From assembly GCA_013399305.1 (NCBI GenBank), contig VXAI01000015.1, forward strand, positions 6,919,474 through 6,983,473: a DNA stretch of 64,000 nucleotides. Direction: 5' to 3'. The notes beneath the pieces are model-generated. The model was not told the origin of the DNA. It was given only the letters and a program-made list of their open reading frames with translations, and ran no database searches. Position 1 is the stretch's first letter, and every line of letters begins with the position of its first letter. The position numbers were made by a program, and so were the translations under genes. Origin of the DNA: Rostratula benghalensis. Its lineage: Eukaryota > Chordata > Aves > Charadriiformes > Rostratulidae. Of this stretch, positions 47,601-58,000 are shown piece after piece.

Positions 47601-49572
47601 GTGGGCAACAGGGATGAAGCGGTCTCTTCTGGAAGCACAGCTGATCACAGGGCTGCTGCGAGTGGGGTGTCTTGTTTTGGGGCACTTTCCAGAGTGGGGG
47701 GATCAGAGTAGGGCTGGAGACAAAGAGGAAAAAAAATCACGGGGATGTAAAATCACTTGCCCGAGGCCAGCAGAGAAACCTGTGAGCCTGGGCTTGCTAC
47801 ATCCAGGAAGGTTGGTCACAGCGACTCGGGTGCTGTCCTGTGTTAGAGGTCACACATCTTTGGTTGGAAGTGCCCCAAATGAACGCATTGTGTTGGCTCA
47901 GTTTCCAAAGCAGCACCATCCTTTGCTCACTTTGCTATAATTCTCGAGATTTCTGCTCTGTTTGTGTCTGAAAGAAACAGCCACCTCATAGGAGGGACTT
48001 GGAAATGTCACTTATTTGCATGGCACAGGGAAGAAAAAAAAAAAAAAAGGAAAAAGAGTGTGTGGGCTAAAACTTCTGCATCATTAGTCACCATGGCACC
48101 TTGTTCTGGGGGAACTGCTGCTGCTTGTGATGTTGGAGATCTTGTGGGAGCACAGGAGGTGTGCCCTGGTCCTAAGCCTCCCTCCAGCAGTTGTGGATTT
48201 GTGCCCCCAAACAGGCCATTTACCTCATTGCTCTCTACAACTCCCTACAACTCCTTGAAAGGACACTGTAGAGAGGTTGGTGCTGGTCTCTTCTCACAGG
48301 GAATTAGTGATAGAACAAGAGGGAATGGCTTCAAGCTGCACCAGGGTAGGTTTAGGCTGAACATTAGGAAAGTATTTTTCCCAGAAAGAGTGGTCAGAGC
48401 CTGGAATGGGCTGCCCAGGGAGGGGGTTGAGTCCCCATCCCCGAATGTGTTTCAGAGTGGTTGAGATGTGGTGTTGGGGGATCTGGTGTAGGGGAGAACT
48501 TTGTAGAGTGGGGCTAATGATTGGACTGGATGATCCAAAAGATTCTTTTTCCTTACCCAAGTCAGGATCTTTTTTTTTTTTTTTTTCTATAAAGCCAGAC
48601 TTACAGTGCTAAAATCCATGTTTCTTGCCTAACTGCCTTTTTTTTTTTTTTTTTCCCCTGTTCAGAATCAAAGGCTGGTGGGTGTCTCATCACTACGTTT
48701 CCACGTTCCTGTCTGGAGTGATGTTAACGTGGTGAGTCTGTCTTGCCTGCTGCAGGTGCTTCAAGCTTGTTTCACCGTGTTTGACTCATCCAAGCATTTA
48801 AATCCAGCATGACCACGAAGCTGTGGCCACGGGGACACATAGTGAAGGGTCAGGCTTAATATCTGTCTGATGTTGTAGATGTTTACACTGATAAATACAA
48901 CTCTGCAAATATTTACATTGCTGATTTAAAAAAAAAAAAAAAAGAGAAAAGGAAAGAAACACAAACCCTGAGCCATAGTTGCACTGTTGGCAGCAAAACC
49001 ATTGCAAGTCTCCCAATTTCTGTCTCTGTGACTAAGCAAATGAGCAGCACTTCGCTTTAGAGAGGGGACACTACACAATGAATTCTGTTTGGTGCCTTTT
49101 CTGAGCTCGGATGATAGAGTATAAAGCCAAAGCTGCCACTTATCTTCCCTCGGGGGGGTGGTGGTGGTCAAACAGGTCAGTGATGCACTCCCTGTACGGC
49201 CCCTCTGCAGCCTGGCTCAAATTTGCCATCAACTGATTTTAGTTAATAATTACAAAATGTTTTAAAACAACAACAAATGGTTCTGCTCCTGCGTGTGTAA
49301 GGGGATGACAAGGTGGCTGAAGCAGAAGGTGCCCTGTCCTCTGTCTCTCCTGAGCCACCCAGAGGAGATGGAGCACAACCACCCCCTGCTCCACTGCTTG
49401 GAGGGAAAACCTAATTGCTGAGAGAGCTTCCTACACACTGGAGTTGGGATGTGCAGCTGTAGCACCTTCTCTGGGCTCCTGATGGGGTGGAGCAGGCTGG
49501 GTACCAGCGCTTGTTTTGTTTGCCCGTGGGATCCGGTTTGGCTGAGAAAGGGAAGGGCGTTGCATCATATGC

Positions 49573-49603
<31 letters not shown>

Positions 49604-51875
49604 TCAAACAAATAAACTTCCTTTGTGTTTTGCTTTCAGGCCAGATGGACTCATGTATCAAATGTTTCGCAGTCAGTTTTTAGCATTTTCAATATTTCAG
49701 AGTGAGTATATCTTACCTCGCTAATTCATGGGATAGGACAGTTTTGTATTTTATGTGCTTAGAAGAAAATGCTTCTGCTTGGTAAATACTGGAGCATTAA
49801 ACTGTAGAAACATAAAAACAGAATACAAAAAGAGAGGATATGAATACAGACAATAACTAAATGCTGTTGGATTAAACATTATTAAAATAGTTTGTCGTTT
49901 ATTGTGCTACTGAACAGCCCATGCAATGTTTTCTCTCCTCCAGGTTGTGTTCAGTTCCTACAATATTATTATCAAAGGGGCTGCCTTTATAGACTCCGTG
50001 CTTTGGGGGAGAGAAACCACTTGGACCTTACAGTAGGTGAGCTTTTCTCCAATACGTGGTTTGTACAGTTTTTGTGCAGTTTCTAGATGCTGTGACAGGG
50101 AGAGGGCTGTGTGGCCTTTGGAGAGTGAGCTTTGAAGAGCTGCCACCCCTCCTCGGGTCCTGGGGGGGGTGGGAGCAGAGGGCTCTGATCTCCCCTAGCT
50201 CTCGAGAGGGCTAAGGTGGAGGTTTTGGTCATCTCCATCTTCGTCCTCCTCTCATTACCACTCCTTCAAGTATATATTTTAAATTTNNNNNNNNNNNNNN
50301 NNNNNNNNNNNNNNNNNNNNNNNNNNNNNNNNNNNNNNNNNNNNNNNNNNNNNNNNNNNNNNNAGAGCAGGACAGGAGTAGTTCTCATGGGATGGTCTAG
50401 CAGGGGGAGGCTGCAGTTCCAGTCCTGCCTCCATTCTGTGCTCACTCTTCTGCCTCTTCTGTTAACCTTTTCCAGAAGGATTTCAGTCCTGGATGTGGCG
50501 GGGGCTGACGTTTCTCCTTCCCTTCTTGTTCTTTGGGCATGTAAGTTGGGCAATCCCATTCCTCCCTCTGCTGTGCGGGGCTGGGAGGGTCTGACACTGC
50601 GGTTGCAGCACCACAAAAAGGTGCTTTGCATCCCACACACCTGTGGCAAATATTTTTAAGGTTTGGGGTTGCGGGTTTTTTTGCTAGTAATGAAGTTGGT
50701 TTGATTATTATTTTTTTTTTCCTCTCTCTGTTCTTCCCCCTCTTTGTAGTTCTGGCAGCTATATAATGCAATCACGCTTTTTGGATTGTCGAGGCATAAG
50801 GAGTGCAAAGAATGGCAGGTAGGTGTTGGCTCTGCTCAGAAAAAGCACAGAGCTGGGGGAGAGGGGGTGTTTAACCACATCTTTAAAGCTACTTGGGCAT
50901 CTGGCCCCATCTAAATATGTGGGGATGCTGTGGCACAGAGCCCATACAAGAGAACTCAAAATAAATGTGAGTTACTGTAGGTAAACCTGCACCCACGAGT
51001 GACTGCACAAACTGAAAGGCAGAGCCTGTAGGGGGAAGAAAATACATGTGGGTAAATATCTCTCCGTGTTGTTTGTGTGTTTGGGCATTTAATAGCAAGG
51101 GGTGCTGAGCCGCTGGTGGTTCTTTATGGCTGATCCCTGGGTTACACATGCAAAAATACCATGGCAGTGAATCACTTTAAAAACTTATCCACTTTATTGC
51201 CCCACTTGAAGGGATCCTTTAACTTGTGTTCTTAGTTGCTGTCACCCATCAAACACGTCTGTCCATTTTCCAGCTGTACAATTGCTCCTGTAGATCCAGA
51301 CTGGCCCCCATCACGTGTGCAGATAACGTGATGGTCTTTATTTTGGTCAGATCTTGCTGTAGCTGGTGTATTCTCTTTTTTTCACCACCCTAACAGGAGG
51401 AACACAGCTTCCCACAGAAATGTGTCAATCCTTGTCACCTGTGCCACTGCTGTTTGATAAGTGTAGAGTGATGTTCATCCATTAGATTGCACTTAATGAT
51501 TTAACTTTGCTGTCTGGTAGAGTCCAACAATGATGAATATAATCCATGTTGTAATATTAAAAAGTAGTAAACGCTACTTCTGTTGTGATAAAGAGATGTC
51601 CTGTTGACCCACCCAGCTGGAGTCATGAATATAGATTTGGCTACGATCTTCTCTCGTTGTGTGCTAATGAACCCCTGGACTTGGCAACCAAGCCCCATCA
51701 CAACTCGCCTAAATCTGTCCCAAAAGTACCCTCAGCTCTTGCCTCTTTTCCCCCTTTTCAGGTTTTCGTGTTGGCTTTCACGTTTCTGCTGCTCTTCCTC
51801 GGGAACTTCCTCACTACTCTCAAGGTGGTGCACACTAAACTCCAGAAAAACAAAGACAAAATGAAGAAGCTGTGA
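38625..51875 (+). CDS. TMEM120B: TMEM120B, six-helix ER/nuclear-envelope membrane protein (12 coding exons)
   Basis: TMEM120B and its paralogue TMEM120A (TACAN/NET29) are ER and inner-nuclear-membrane proteins that form coiled-coil dimers. Structures of the family show a six-helix fold like ELOVL elongases with bound coenzyme A, and both affect adipogenesis. Exons are 38625-38693, 42601-42719, 43582-43698, 44445-44504, 45057-45152, 46207-46296, 48666-48731, 49640-49701, 49944-50036, 50476-50540, 50750-50818 and 51762-51875. They sum to 1020 bases, 339 residues, equal to human. All introns are GT-AG and in frame. Residues 1 to about 100 are an N-terminal coiled coil (QLERCRGEW onward). The membrane part includes [64 protein letters not shown] and [24 protein letters not shown]120B rather than TMEM120A is supported by near-identity to the B form along its length and by position next to RHOF. 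Confidence 0.97.
38768..38792. repeat. (CCCTG)5 pentanucleotide repeat
   Basis: Five perfect CCCTG units in the GC-rich start of TMEM120B intron 1. Confidence 0.9.
38888..38973. repeat. 34-bp tandem repeat, about 2.5 copies
   Basis: A pyrimidine-rich unit starting TTCCGCCGCTCCCCTTCC repeats exactly at 38888-38921 and 38922-38955, with a partial third copy from 38956 that diverges after 18 bases. Confidence 0.9.
42601..42719 (+). CDS. TMEM120B: TMEM120B coding exon 2 (residues 24-62, first two bases of codon 63)
   Basis: The acceptor TTCCTCTCCAG precedes GAAACGCAC and the donor is CAACG|GTAATG. It encodes the coiled coil [13 protein letters not shown] onward to LQR. Confidence 0.94.
42720..43581 (+). 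other. TMEM120B: TMEM120B intron 2
   Basis: 0.9 kb with donor GTAATG and acceptor GTTTTGGCAG. Nothing is recognisable inside. Confidence 0.8.
43582..43698 (+). CDS. TMEM120B: TMEM120B coding exon 3 (residues 63-101)
   Basis: Encodes [20 protein letters not shown] and [13 protein letters not shown], the end of the coiled coil and the conserved linker to the membrane domain. The donor is AACGG|GTATGT. Confidence 0.96.
43699..44444 (+). other. TMEM120B: TMEM120B intron 3
   Basis: 0.75 kb with a 16-T run at 44420-44435 directly before the acceptor GTCTTCCAG. Confidence 0.8.
44445..44504 (+). CDS. TMEM120B: TMEM120B coding exon 4 (residues 102-121)
   Basis: A 60-base exon encoding [19 protein letters not shown]. 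The donor is GCAAA|GTGAGT. Confidence 0.95.
44505..45056 (+). other. TMEM120B: TMEM120B intron 4
   Basis: 0.55 kb; nothing is recognisable apart from an A12 run near 44985. Confidence 0.8.
45057..45152 (+). CDS. TMEM120B: TMEM120B coding exon 5 (residues 122-153)
   Basis: Encodes [15 protein letters not shown] followed by the first membrane helix ([16 protein letters not shown]). The donor is CTACAG|GTAAGC. Confidence 0.96.
45153..46206 (+). other. TMEM120B: TMEM120B intron 5
   Basis: 1.05 kb with a 17-T run at 46128-46144 upstream of the acceptor. No exon or repeat body is seen. Confidence 0.8.
46207..46296 (+). CDS. TMEM120B: TMEM120B coding exon 6 (residues 154-183)
   Basis: Encodes [20 protein letters not shown] and ESILISNGS, the second membrane helix. 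The acceptor is TTTTAACAG and the donor ATCCAG|GTACTG. Confidence 0.96.
46297..48665 (+). other. TMEM120B: TMEM120B intron 6
   Basis: 2.4 kb containing a plus-sense CR1 fragment (48225-48550) and two 17-T runs (48570-48586, 48638-48654) just before exon 7. Confidence 0.8.
48225..48550 (+). mobile_element. CR1 LINE fragment, about 0.3 kb of the 3' end, sense on plus strand
   Basis: The order of CR1 landmarks is intact: ACTCCTTGAAAGGACACTGTAGAGAGG, TTGGTGCTGGTCTCTTCTC, the GGAATGGCTTCAAGCTGC segment, GGTTTAGGCTGAACATTAGG, CTGCCCAGGGAGGGGGTTGA, and the terminal GGACTGGATGATCC. It stops just before the usual terminal octamers, where a T-rich tract begins. It is the longest CR1 copy in the window. 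Confidence 0.92.
48666..48731 (+). CDS. TMEM120B: TMEM120B coding exon 7 (residues 184-205)
   Basis: Encodes [20 protein letters not shown], a highly conserved membrane segment with paired histidines. The donor is ACGTG|GTGAGT. Confidence 0.96.
48732..49639 (+). other. TMEM120B: TMEM120B intron 7
   Basis: 0.9 kb with a 24-T run at 49573-49596, 43 bases before exon 8. Confidence 0.8.
49573..49596. repeat. Poly-T tract (24 T) upstream of TMEM120B exon 8
   Basis: A long T run in intron 7 that would extend the polypyrimidine environment of the exon 8 acceptor. Confidence 0.8.
49640..49701 (+). CDS. TMEM120B: TMEM120B coding exon 8 (residues 206-226)
   Basis: The acceptor is TGCTTTCAG. It encodes [20 protein letters not shown] and Gln, ending TTTCAGA|GTGAGT. 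Confidence 0.95.
49702..49943 (+). other. TMEM120B: TMEM120B intron 8
   Basis: A short, AT-rich intron of 0.24 kb with acceptor TCTCCTCCAG and no internal feature. Confidence 0.85.
49944..50036 (+). CDS. TMEM120B: TMEM120B coding exon 9 (residues 227-257)
   Basis: Encodes [20 protein letters not shown] and [11 protein letters not shown]. The acceptor is TCCTCCAG and the donor ACAGTAG|GTGAGC. Confidence 0.97.
   Translation, partial: VVFSSYNIIIKGAAFIDSVLWGRETTWTLQ
50037..50475 (+). other. TMEM120B: TMEM120B intron 9, with sequence gap
   Basis: An intron of 0.44 kb with 77 Ns at 50287-50363. Both splice sites are intact, so the gap does not affect the coding sequence. Confidence 0.85.
50287..50363. 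other. Assembly gap (77 N)
   Basis: An unresolved run of N within TMEM120B intron 9. Its true length is unknown. Confidence 0.99.
50476..50540 (+). CDS. TMEM120B: TMEM120B coding exon 10 (residues 258-279)
   Basis: Encodes [20 protein letters not shown] and GH. The acceptor is CCTTTTCCAG and the donor GGGCAT|GTAAGT. Confidence 0.96.
50541..50749 (+). other. TMEM120B: TMEM120B intron 10
   Basis: A short, phase-0 intron of 0.21 kb with donor GTAAGT and acceptor CTCTTTGTAG. Confidence 0.85.
50750..50818 (+). CDS. TMEM120B: TMEM120B coding exon 11 (residues 280-302)
   Basis: Encodes [20 protein letters not shown] and EWQ in phase 0. The acceptor is CTTTGTAG and the donor GGCAG|GTAGGT. Confidence 0.96.
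50819..51761 (+). other. TMEM120B: TMEM120B intron 11
   Basis: 0.94 kb, phase 0; no repeat or exon is recognised. Confidence 0.8.
51762..51875 (+). CDS. TMEM120B: TMEM120B coding exon 12 (residues 303-339 and stop)
   Basis: The acceptor is CCCTTTTCAG. It encodes the last membrane helix ([19 protein letters not shown]) and a basic lysine-rich cytosolic tail ending MKKL, then TGA. The human tail differs in sequence but has similar length and charge. Confidence 0.96.
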   Translation, partial: VFVLAFTFLLLFLGNFLTTLKVVHTKLQKNKDKMKKL

Positions 51876-52585
51876 ACCCCCTGTCCTGTCCCCGGCGTGC
51901 TGGCTGCCCTCCCTCTGCTCCCGCTGGGTTGGGGACGGATCCTGTGAAACCTCAACTACGTGATGGGTGGGCTCAGAAAGACTTGTCCATCCCTGTGTTT
52001 GGTGAAGGATATGGGCTCTGCCAGCACAGACTCAGTATTACACAAGCATGGCTCTCCAGTCAGCAGTCCTGCTATTTATCTATATTTAATACAAAACGTG
52101 TTTTCTTTTGTGTTTTTTTTCTTTCTTTTTTTTTTTCTGTATATAGAGCAACATGCGCCTGCCTGGCGAAGCTGCCAGCATTGGGAGAATGTGGAATCTA
52201 CTGTAATTCCAATTCTGGAATGGTATTTAACACTTTCCAGGTTTATTATTTAAATTCTGGGTATTGGATTTGCAAAGGTTTATGAACACTCCAGGTTGAG
52301 CAGTGAATACAGACTGAATGTTGTGGGGTTTTTTAAAGGCATTTAAGGCATATTTTCAGTGGCAATACTAACCTGTGTGTACTGTGAAGAAAAAACCCGC
52401 CCATCTTTGTACCATACTGCTGCTATATACACTTCTGAAAAGCTATTTAAAGAGGAGAAATCCTCTTTTAAAAACAAAAGCAAACAAAAAAAAAAAAGCA
52501 AAGTGAGTTGTTAAATGGCAGGGAAGTCTGCTAGCCTTCCTCCAAGGAGACCAGGTCCTCTGTCCAGACCTGGAGAAAGACCTAA

Positions 52586-52591
52586 AATAAA
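52586..52591 (+). terminator. TMEM120B: Candidate proximal poly(A) signal of TMEM120B
   Basis: AATAAA 0.7 kb after the stop, with T/GT-rich sequence about 60-80 bases downstream. Confidence 0.4.
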
Positions 52592-53221
52592 CCATTCAAT
52601 ATGCAGCTGCTTCAGCCCCTTTTTAATAACAAATACACTGTCCTTTGGATTGTTTTTGGTTTTTTTTCCCAAAATGCTGTTTTTCCTTAAAATGACCTTG
52701 ATCAGTGGCAAAAGTGCAGTTGTGCTTCAGTTTCAGTTTTGAAGGTGATTTTTGTTCTCAGTGCTGTCCTGGAAAGGGAAGGACAGGCTGAACAGAAATG
52801 CAAAATACTTTCTTTAGATGCTGTGCTTGTACCAATCATTAAGGGAATGAAAACACTCCTTCAGAAGGAACGTGGAGGACAAATCCCAGCTCCCATCCTG
52901 CTTAACTTCTTGTGCTGCTTGAATTTACACTTACTCATTCAAATAAGCTTGTTTTTGGGTGCTTTTAACATCTGTGCCTAAGGCCAGCTGCAGTATCACC
53001 TTTCCCAAAGGCAAAGTCGCCTTCTTTTCAGCCACCAAAAGCCCAAATTGGGCAAATGGCTTTGGCAGAGCGTGATCCAGAGATGATGCCCTTCTCCTGG
53101 TAAATGTAGACATGAAGACATATATGTCTGAACTACAGACTGGAAATGTTTTCATCCCTTCTTCTGTTGCTGCGAGGTGAGCAAAATTACCTTTACAGTG
53201 TTACTGTCCCGTGGGCATGGA

Positions 53222-53227
53222 AATAAA
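53222..53227 (+). terminator. TMEM120B: Candidate distal poly(A) signal of TMEM120B
   Basis: AATAAA 1.35 kb after the stop. Which of the two signals is used cannot be decided from sequence. Confidence 0.35.
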
Positions 53228-54159
53228 CTGCAGTTTGCATATTTTGAACACCTTCGTATTAGCTGGGCTGTATCTTGCTATATTAACTTTTGACTTTCGC
53301 ACACCCTTTGAGGGTGGTTGTTGTTTTGTTTTCCTGTTTTGGTTTGGTTTTTTAAATCCTTTGAACTCTCCAAATGTAAGTTGTTCTGTTTTGAGAGCGA
53401 TGCTGGAGCCTGCTGGATCTGAGCAGTGGGCCTGTTTCTCCAGGGGTGGGGAGCTCTGCACGTGGTGAGGAACTTGAATGGCGTGGCATGAGAAGCTGAT
53501 TAAAAAAACAAGAAAGATTCCTGCCACGGAGATGAGGGTAAATGCAGTAACTTCCTGCGTGCTGAGGTTCCGGTTTCGTACTGGGTAAGGTGATGTGTGG
53601 TTCTGTGTCTTTTACTGACAAATGTCTTCTGGTGAAGAAAGAGCTGCAAAATTCTTCAAGACTTTTCTATTGTAAAGATGTGCACAAGCTAGAAATATTT
53701 TTTTTTTTTAAATTTTCCATTTTAAGCTTGTAGGGATTCACAAACAAATCAAAAGAAGGTAGGGGAAATAAAAGGTAAGATTTCAGGGATCAAAATCTTA
53801 AGAAGGGCTGTAGTTTCCCTTATACAGAAAGCTTTCAGCAACACCTGTACAGCAAAAATCTCCTTCCCCACACAACTTTGATTTGTAGGATGGTGACACA
53901 CCAGTGTTTGCTCCTGAAATCTGAACTTTTCACTGCATGGGACGTGCAAAAGAACTGTTTCTGAGGCACATGTACTGGGTTGGGCAGTCTGGGAGCATCC
54001 TTCATCGTTAAACAGACAAGTAACACCTTCATCAAAAAGGGCAAAATTTAATTTATAGCAGTGGGGATGGTTTCATCAGTTAGTGAACATGAGTTTAGTA
54101 GTTCCCCTAGCATGCACCAGTATTTGCATCTGTTGTGCATTAAATAAGCTGTATTTCTT

Positions 54160-54165
54160 TTTATT
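54160..54165 (-). terminator. RHOF: Candidate poly(A) signal of RHOF
   Basis: AATAAA on the minus strand, about 0.75 kb after the RHOF stop codon. Confidence 0.4.
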
Positions 54166-54914
54166 GTAAAACTGACATTGTTACACATAGTAGCTGCTTG
54201 GAGTACTACTAACTTTGAGCGCTGTAACTATTTTCCACGATGTTTTTGAATTGGAGCAACCGATGGGTTTCCTTTGATAAATACCCCTTTCAGCTGCAGC
54301 AGCAGTCCTTGAAGGAGACCTCTACAGGTGCAGCTCTGCAAAGCTGGGTCCGTGGTGCAGGGGCTGTAGTGGATGCTCCATCTTTGTGCTCTGGAGGCAG
54401 CTGGAGGCTAACTCGTACCACTGCCACCAAACCCATTAATTCCAACAGGCAGAACTTCCTATCTGTCTCTTCAAAGGTGCTTGATAGCCTGTTCTAACAT
54501 CACATCTAAAAGATGTGCATTTTTCTGCTTGAAAAAGACATTAAACTGTAGCTATAACATGGCACAATTACTCTGCAGAAGGAGGAAAAAACCAACCTTG
54601 CCACTAATTAAGTCATATAGTAGCAGTCACTGTTAATTGCAGTTTAAATAGCAAATCCAAGTCCTGACTGGTGGTCACTTATAGTTAGGAGCAAAACTGG
54701 GATGGATAAAGCATACAGCATTAGTTATCCTCGATGAAGAACTTTGAAAACTGAGAGCAGTGGAACAAAAGTGCAAAAATACTGAAAAATAATTAAAAGT
54801 TTAAAATAAAACTTGTTCTAAGAATACAAACATGTAACAAGAAAAAAAAAAGGTCTTTAAAGTTAAACTGTTCTTAAAATCTGCTGTGCAGTCAGTGCTC
54901 TCTTCCAGTCCAGA

Positions 54915-55079
54915 TCATAACACTGAGCACACTCTCTGTTTCTTTTGGCGCTTGGCCTTTTTCATAGCATTTAGTGCAATGGTCGTTGTTTCTTTGAAAA
55001 CATTTTCTATGTTTTCGCGGCATTTTGCTGAGCACTCCAGATAAACTTCTGCGTTAATCTGCTGACCAGCTGCTTCACC
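54915..55079 (-). CDS. RHOF: RHOF last coding exon (54 residues and stop)
   Basis: The acceptor is GTCTTTCCAG. It encodes [20 protein letters not shown], the terminal helix and the polybasic tail, ending in CAAX CSVL and TGA at 54917-54915. Confidence 0.95.
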   Translation of the reverse strand, partial: GEAAGQQINAEVYLECSAKCRENIENVFKETTTIALNAMKKAKRQKKQRVCSVL

Positions 55080-58000
55080 CTGGAAAGACAGCAGGTAAGA
55101 AAAAATGTAAACCTGGTGTAGGAGAGAAGGAAGGTGAGATGGGAATTATTTTGCTTATCTTTGTATCATGAGGTCAGGAAGAAAGGAGCTTCCTTCAAGT
55201 CTAATGCTAGAGTGTAAGTGGCATTGTTTAAGTGGCATTGTTATAATCTGAGGCACTATTAAATAAAATAGGTTTTTCCCCTATGTTGATCTAGAGCCTG
55301 GCCTAACAGTTTGGTGCATTAGAGACTCTAAGATGCAGACTGCTGATAGTGTAAAAATATTTTTTAGTATTAATTTTGTTCAAAAGACATGCTGAGGTAG
55401 ATACTTAAGTGTGGATAAGATGTCTACGTGGCAATATTTTTTCAGGCTTGACCTTAACTATTACGTGATGTCACTTTTAGCAACCAAGGCCACATGCAAG
55501 AGCAGAATCTGAGCCAATGCCTTGCCTTGTTTTGCTGGTCCACATGCAGAACCCTGACTTCTGCTTTGGAGCATCACCAGGGCTCAGCCAAAATCCTCAC
55601 ATACGCAAACAGATGCCTGCATTTCTCTGCCTCACCCAAACGCATGCAAAGGGAACAGACTAGAATCTAAACCACTTGCATGCAATCCTGGTTGTGAGAA
55701 ATCACTACAGACAAAACACAGTGATTTCTTCTTACTTTTGCTTGTGATCCTTTTACTGTCATTGGAGAGTCAGCCCCCAGTTTTGAATGCTTGTGAGCCT
55801 CAGAGTGTGAATTCCAGGTCTGCAACCCCCAGCTCCCAAACTCTGCATTTATTCATTACAAGTCCTGGGAGTGGGGTCACTTGAACACTTGGGCTTCTAT
55901 AGGGGAGATTTTTTCTTCAGCAGATTTAAGTGAAGTTTGTCTCCTTCCAGTTGTTTGCAAGCTGCTGTGCTGGCAGGTATTGTTCAGCTCCTCTGTGCCT
56001 GGCATCGGCAGCATCGTGTCGTGTGACTCAAGATGCCATCAGCTGTAAAAGACTGAGGTGGTGTATATTTAAGGGGAGAAAAACCAAGCAGGAGGAGTCC
56101 ACACAGGAGACAAACTTTGTACATCATGTGTGGCCTGGAATTGAATTGCATGAGGTCTCTGCAGACTTGACAAAAGTGTCTGTTGCTTGCCCTGAACCTC
56201 GTGTGTGAGGATGACGAAGGGAATTATTAATGCAAATGAGGGACAATCTGCAGTTGTTCACAAAGTGACAGGATGGGCTTTTCTTCTCTGTGCAAGCGAA
56301 AAGTCCCAGTGTGGTTTGGTGGTGATGCAGTCACAGGGTTTTTTTCATGCTGTTTAGTAAAAGAAGTGATTCCTTCAAGGTCTTAGTGCACTTAACCTTG
56401 TTCCCTGGATTTGTGTCTCAGATAACTTGAAGGCTGCTGCTCTTGCACTGAGATGAGGACAGCTTTGTAGCTTTAAAAAGCTGGGAAACCAGAGCAAAAA
56501 GGTCTGGTGTGACATGGGACAGGCTGTTCCACTGTTTCTCCTCTACCTATGCCAGTCTTGTAACACTACTTGTGTAAAGTCTCGCTGCTTTGTAATGCTT
56601 AAACTGAAAACATTTGATATGTAGAAATTCTTTTTTTAGATTCCTTTAGAGACTTCAAAGAAAAGTCTCTTGTGTTAGAGAAGTCTTGCAGATGTTTTTG
56701 CTATTGTCCTTGAAAGGATTTATTTCGAAATAGGGTTTGCAAAGCACTTTTTTTTGTGTGTGTGTGTCAGAACAGCCATTACTTTGAATCCTGTAATGTG
56801 ATCCCAGCATCACCAGGCTATCTCTCACAAACCTGACCAAAGCACCAGTGATGGGACCAATGTAACCGAATAACAATTATGGAGGAGGAACAAACTGGCT
56901 GAGGGTTACAAATCTGTAATAGGAGTAACCCAGCTGTGAAAGGAAACAAGAATGAGATGTAATGAGCCTAGAAGGCAAAGCTAGCAGTATCTTTCAGACA
57001 CCCCAAGATCCGCAAAATGCTCTTCAAATTTCTCTTTACAAAACATGGATGGTGATTTGGCCACTTCCAATAAGGACTTACAGAAACCCCTGGTCGTGTG
57101 GACTGTCAGTAATTTCTTTATCTGGACACTGTGCTGACCTAATTTTGGAGCATCTATGGTGGTGTTTATGAGGAATGATGCCATTGAAGTAAATGTGCTT
57201 TATCTTTTGCAAAGAGGACACCACTCCAAATGCCCTTATATTTACCTGGTTGTAAGTAATGGGTTCCTGCTTGGAAGCCCTGAGCTTGCGGAGCTGTTCT
57301 TTGTCTTTCCGCAGGTCAGTCTTGCAGCCGATCAGTACGAGCGGGACACCTCGGCAGAAGTGATTCACTTCAGGATACCACTGATGGTAGAAAAACAAAA
57401 TTTACATCTGCCTTTCTGACCCCACCCCCCCGAAATTGAAACAATAAAGCCAAGGAACAGAAGCAGCATTTAATATATACACAAATAAAAAGAGTTTTGA
57501 AAGCTGTTTTAATCTAGTGCTAGGGGGCAAACATGTACTAGTTATGTTACAGAAACGTTTAAAAGGCCTACCCAACATCAGTTTCTTTATAAAAAACAGA
57601 GGTAGCATCTGTCTCTTGTGCCAAAGCACTTATTTAACATATGTTTAAATTCAGAAGAGCTCCTCTACAGTCATATTTAAGAGCAGAATTTGGACCAAGT
57701 CTTGCATTGTTTTGCTGGTGCCGTGTATTCAGAACTCTAAATTTCTACTTCAGAGCGTTACAGAAATCCTAGTGCAGACAAGTGGTGGTTTCCCCTCTCT
57801 CCCCCATGACAGAAGTAGACTTTAATCCAAAATGCTTGTGTGCAATGTTGTTTGTGTGACAACACTACAGATAAAAGAGCGATTTCACCAGTGGTGTTTG
57901 ATCTCTGTAGCGCGCAGCGCAGTCACCCCTGGTTCTGGGCACTTGGGAGCTGTGGAGAGGTGAGCCCCAGGGCCAGGGTCTGTGACCTGCAGCTCAGCGT

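Larger units (their letters stand above)
51876..54914. other. Tail-to-tail 3' UTR region of TMEM120B and RHOF
   Basis: About 3 kb without coding sequence. Plus-strand AATAAA at 52586 and 53222 could end TMEM120B transcripts. A minus-strand AATAAA at 54160-54165 could end RHOF. Several T-, A- and TTTGG-rich low-complexity patches occur. No other gene is visible. Confidence 0.6.
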
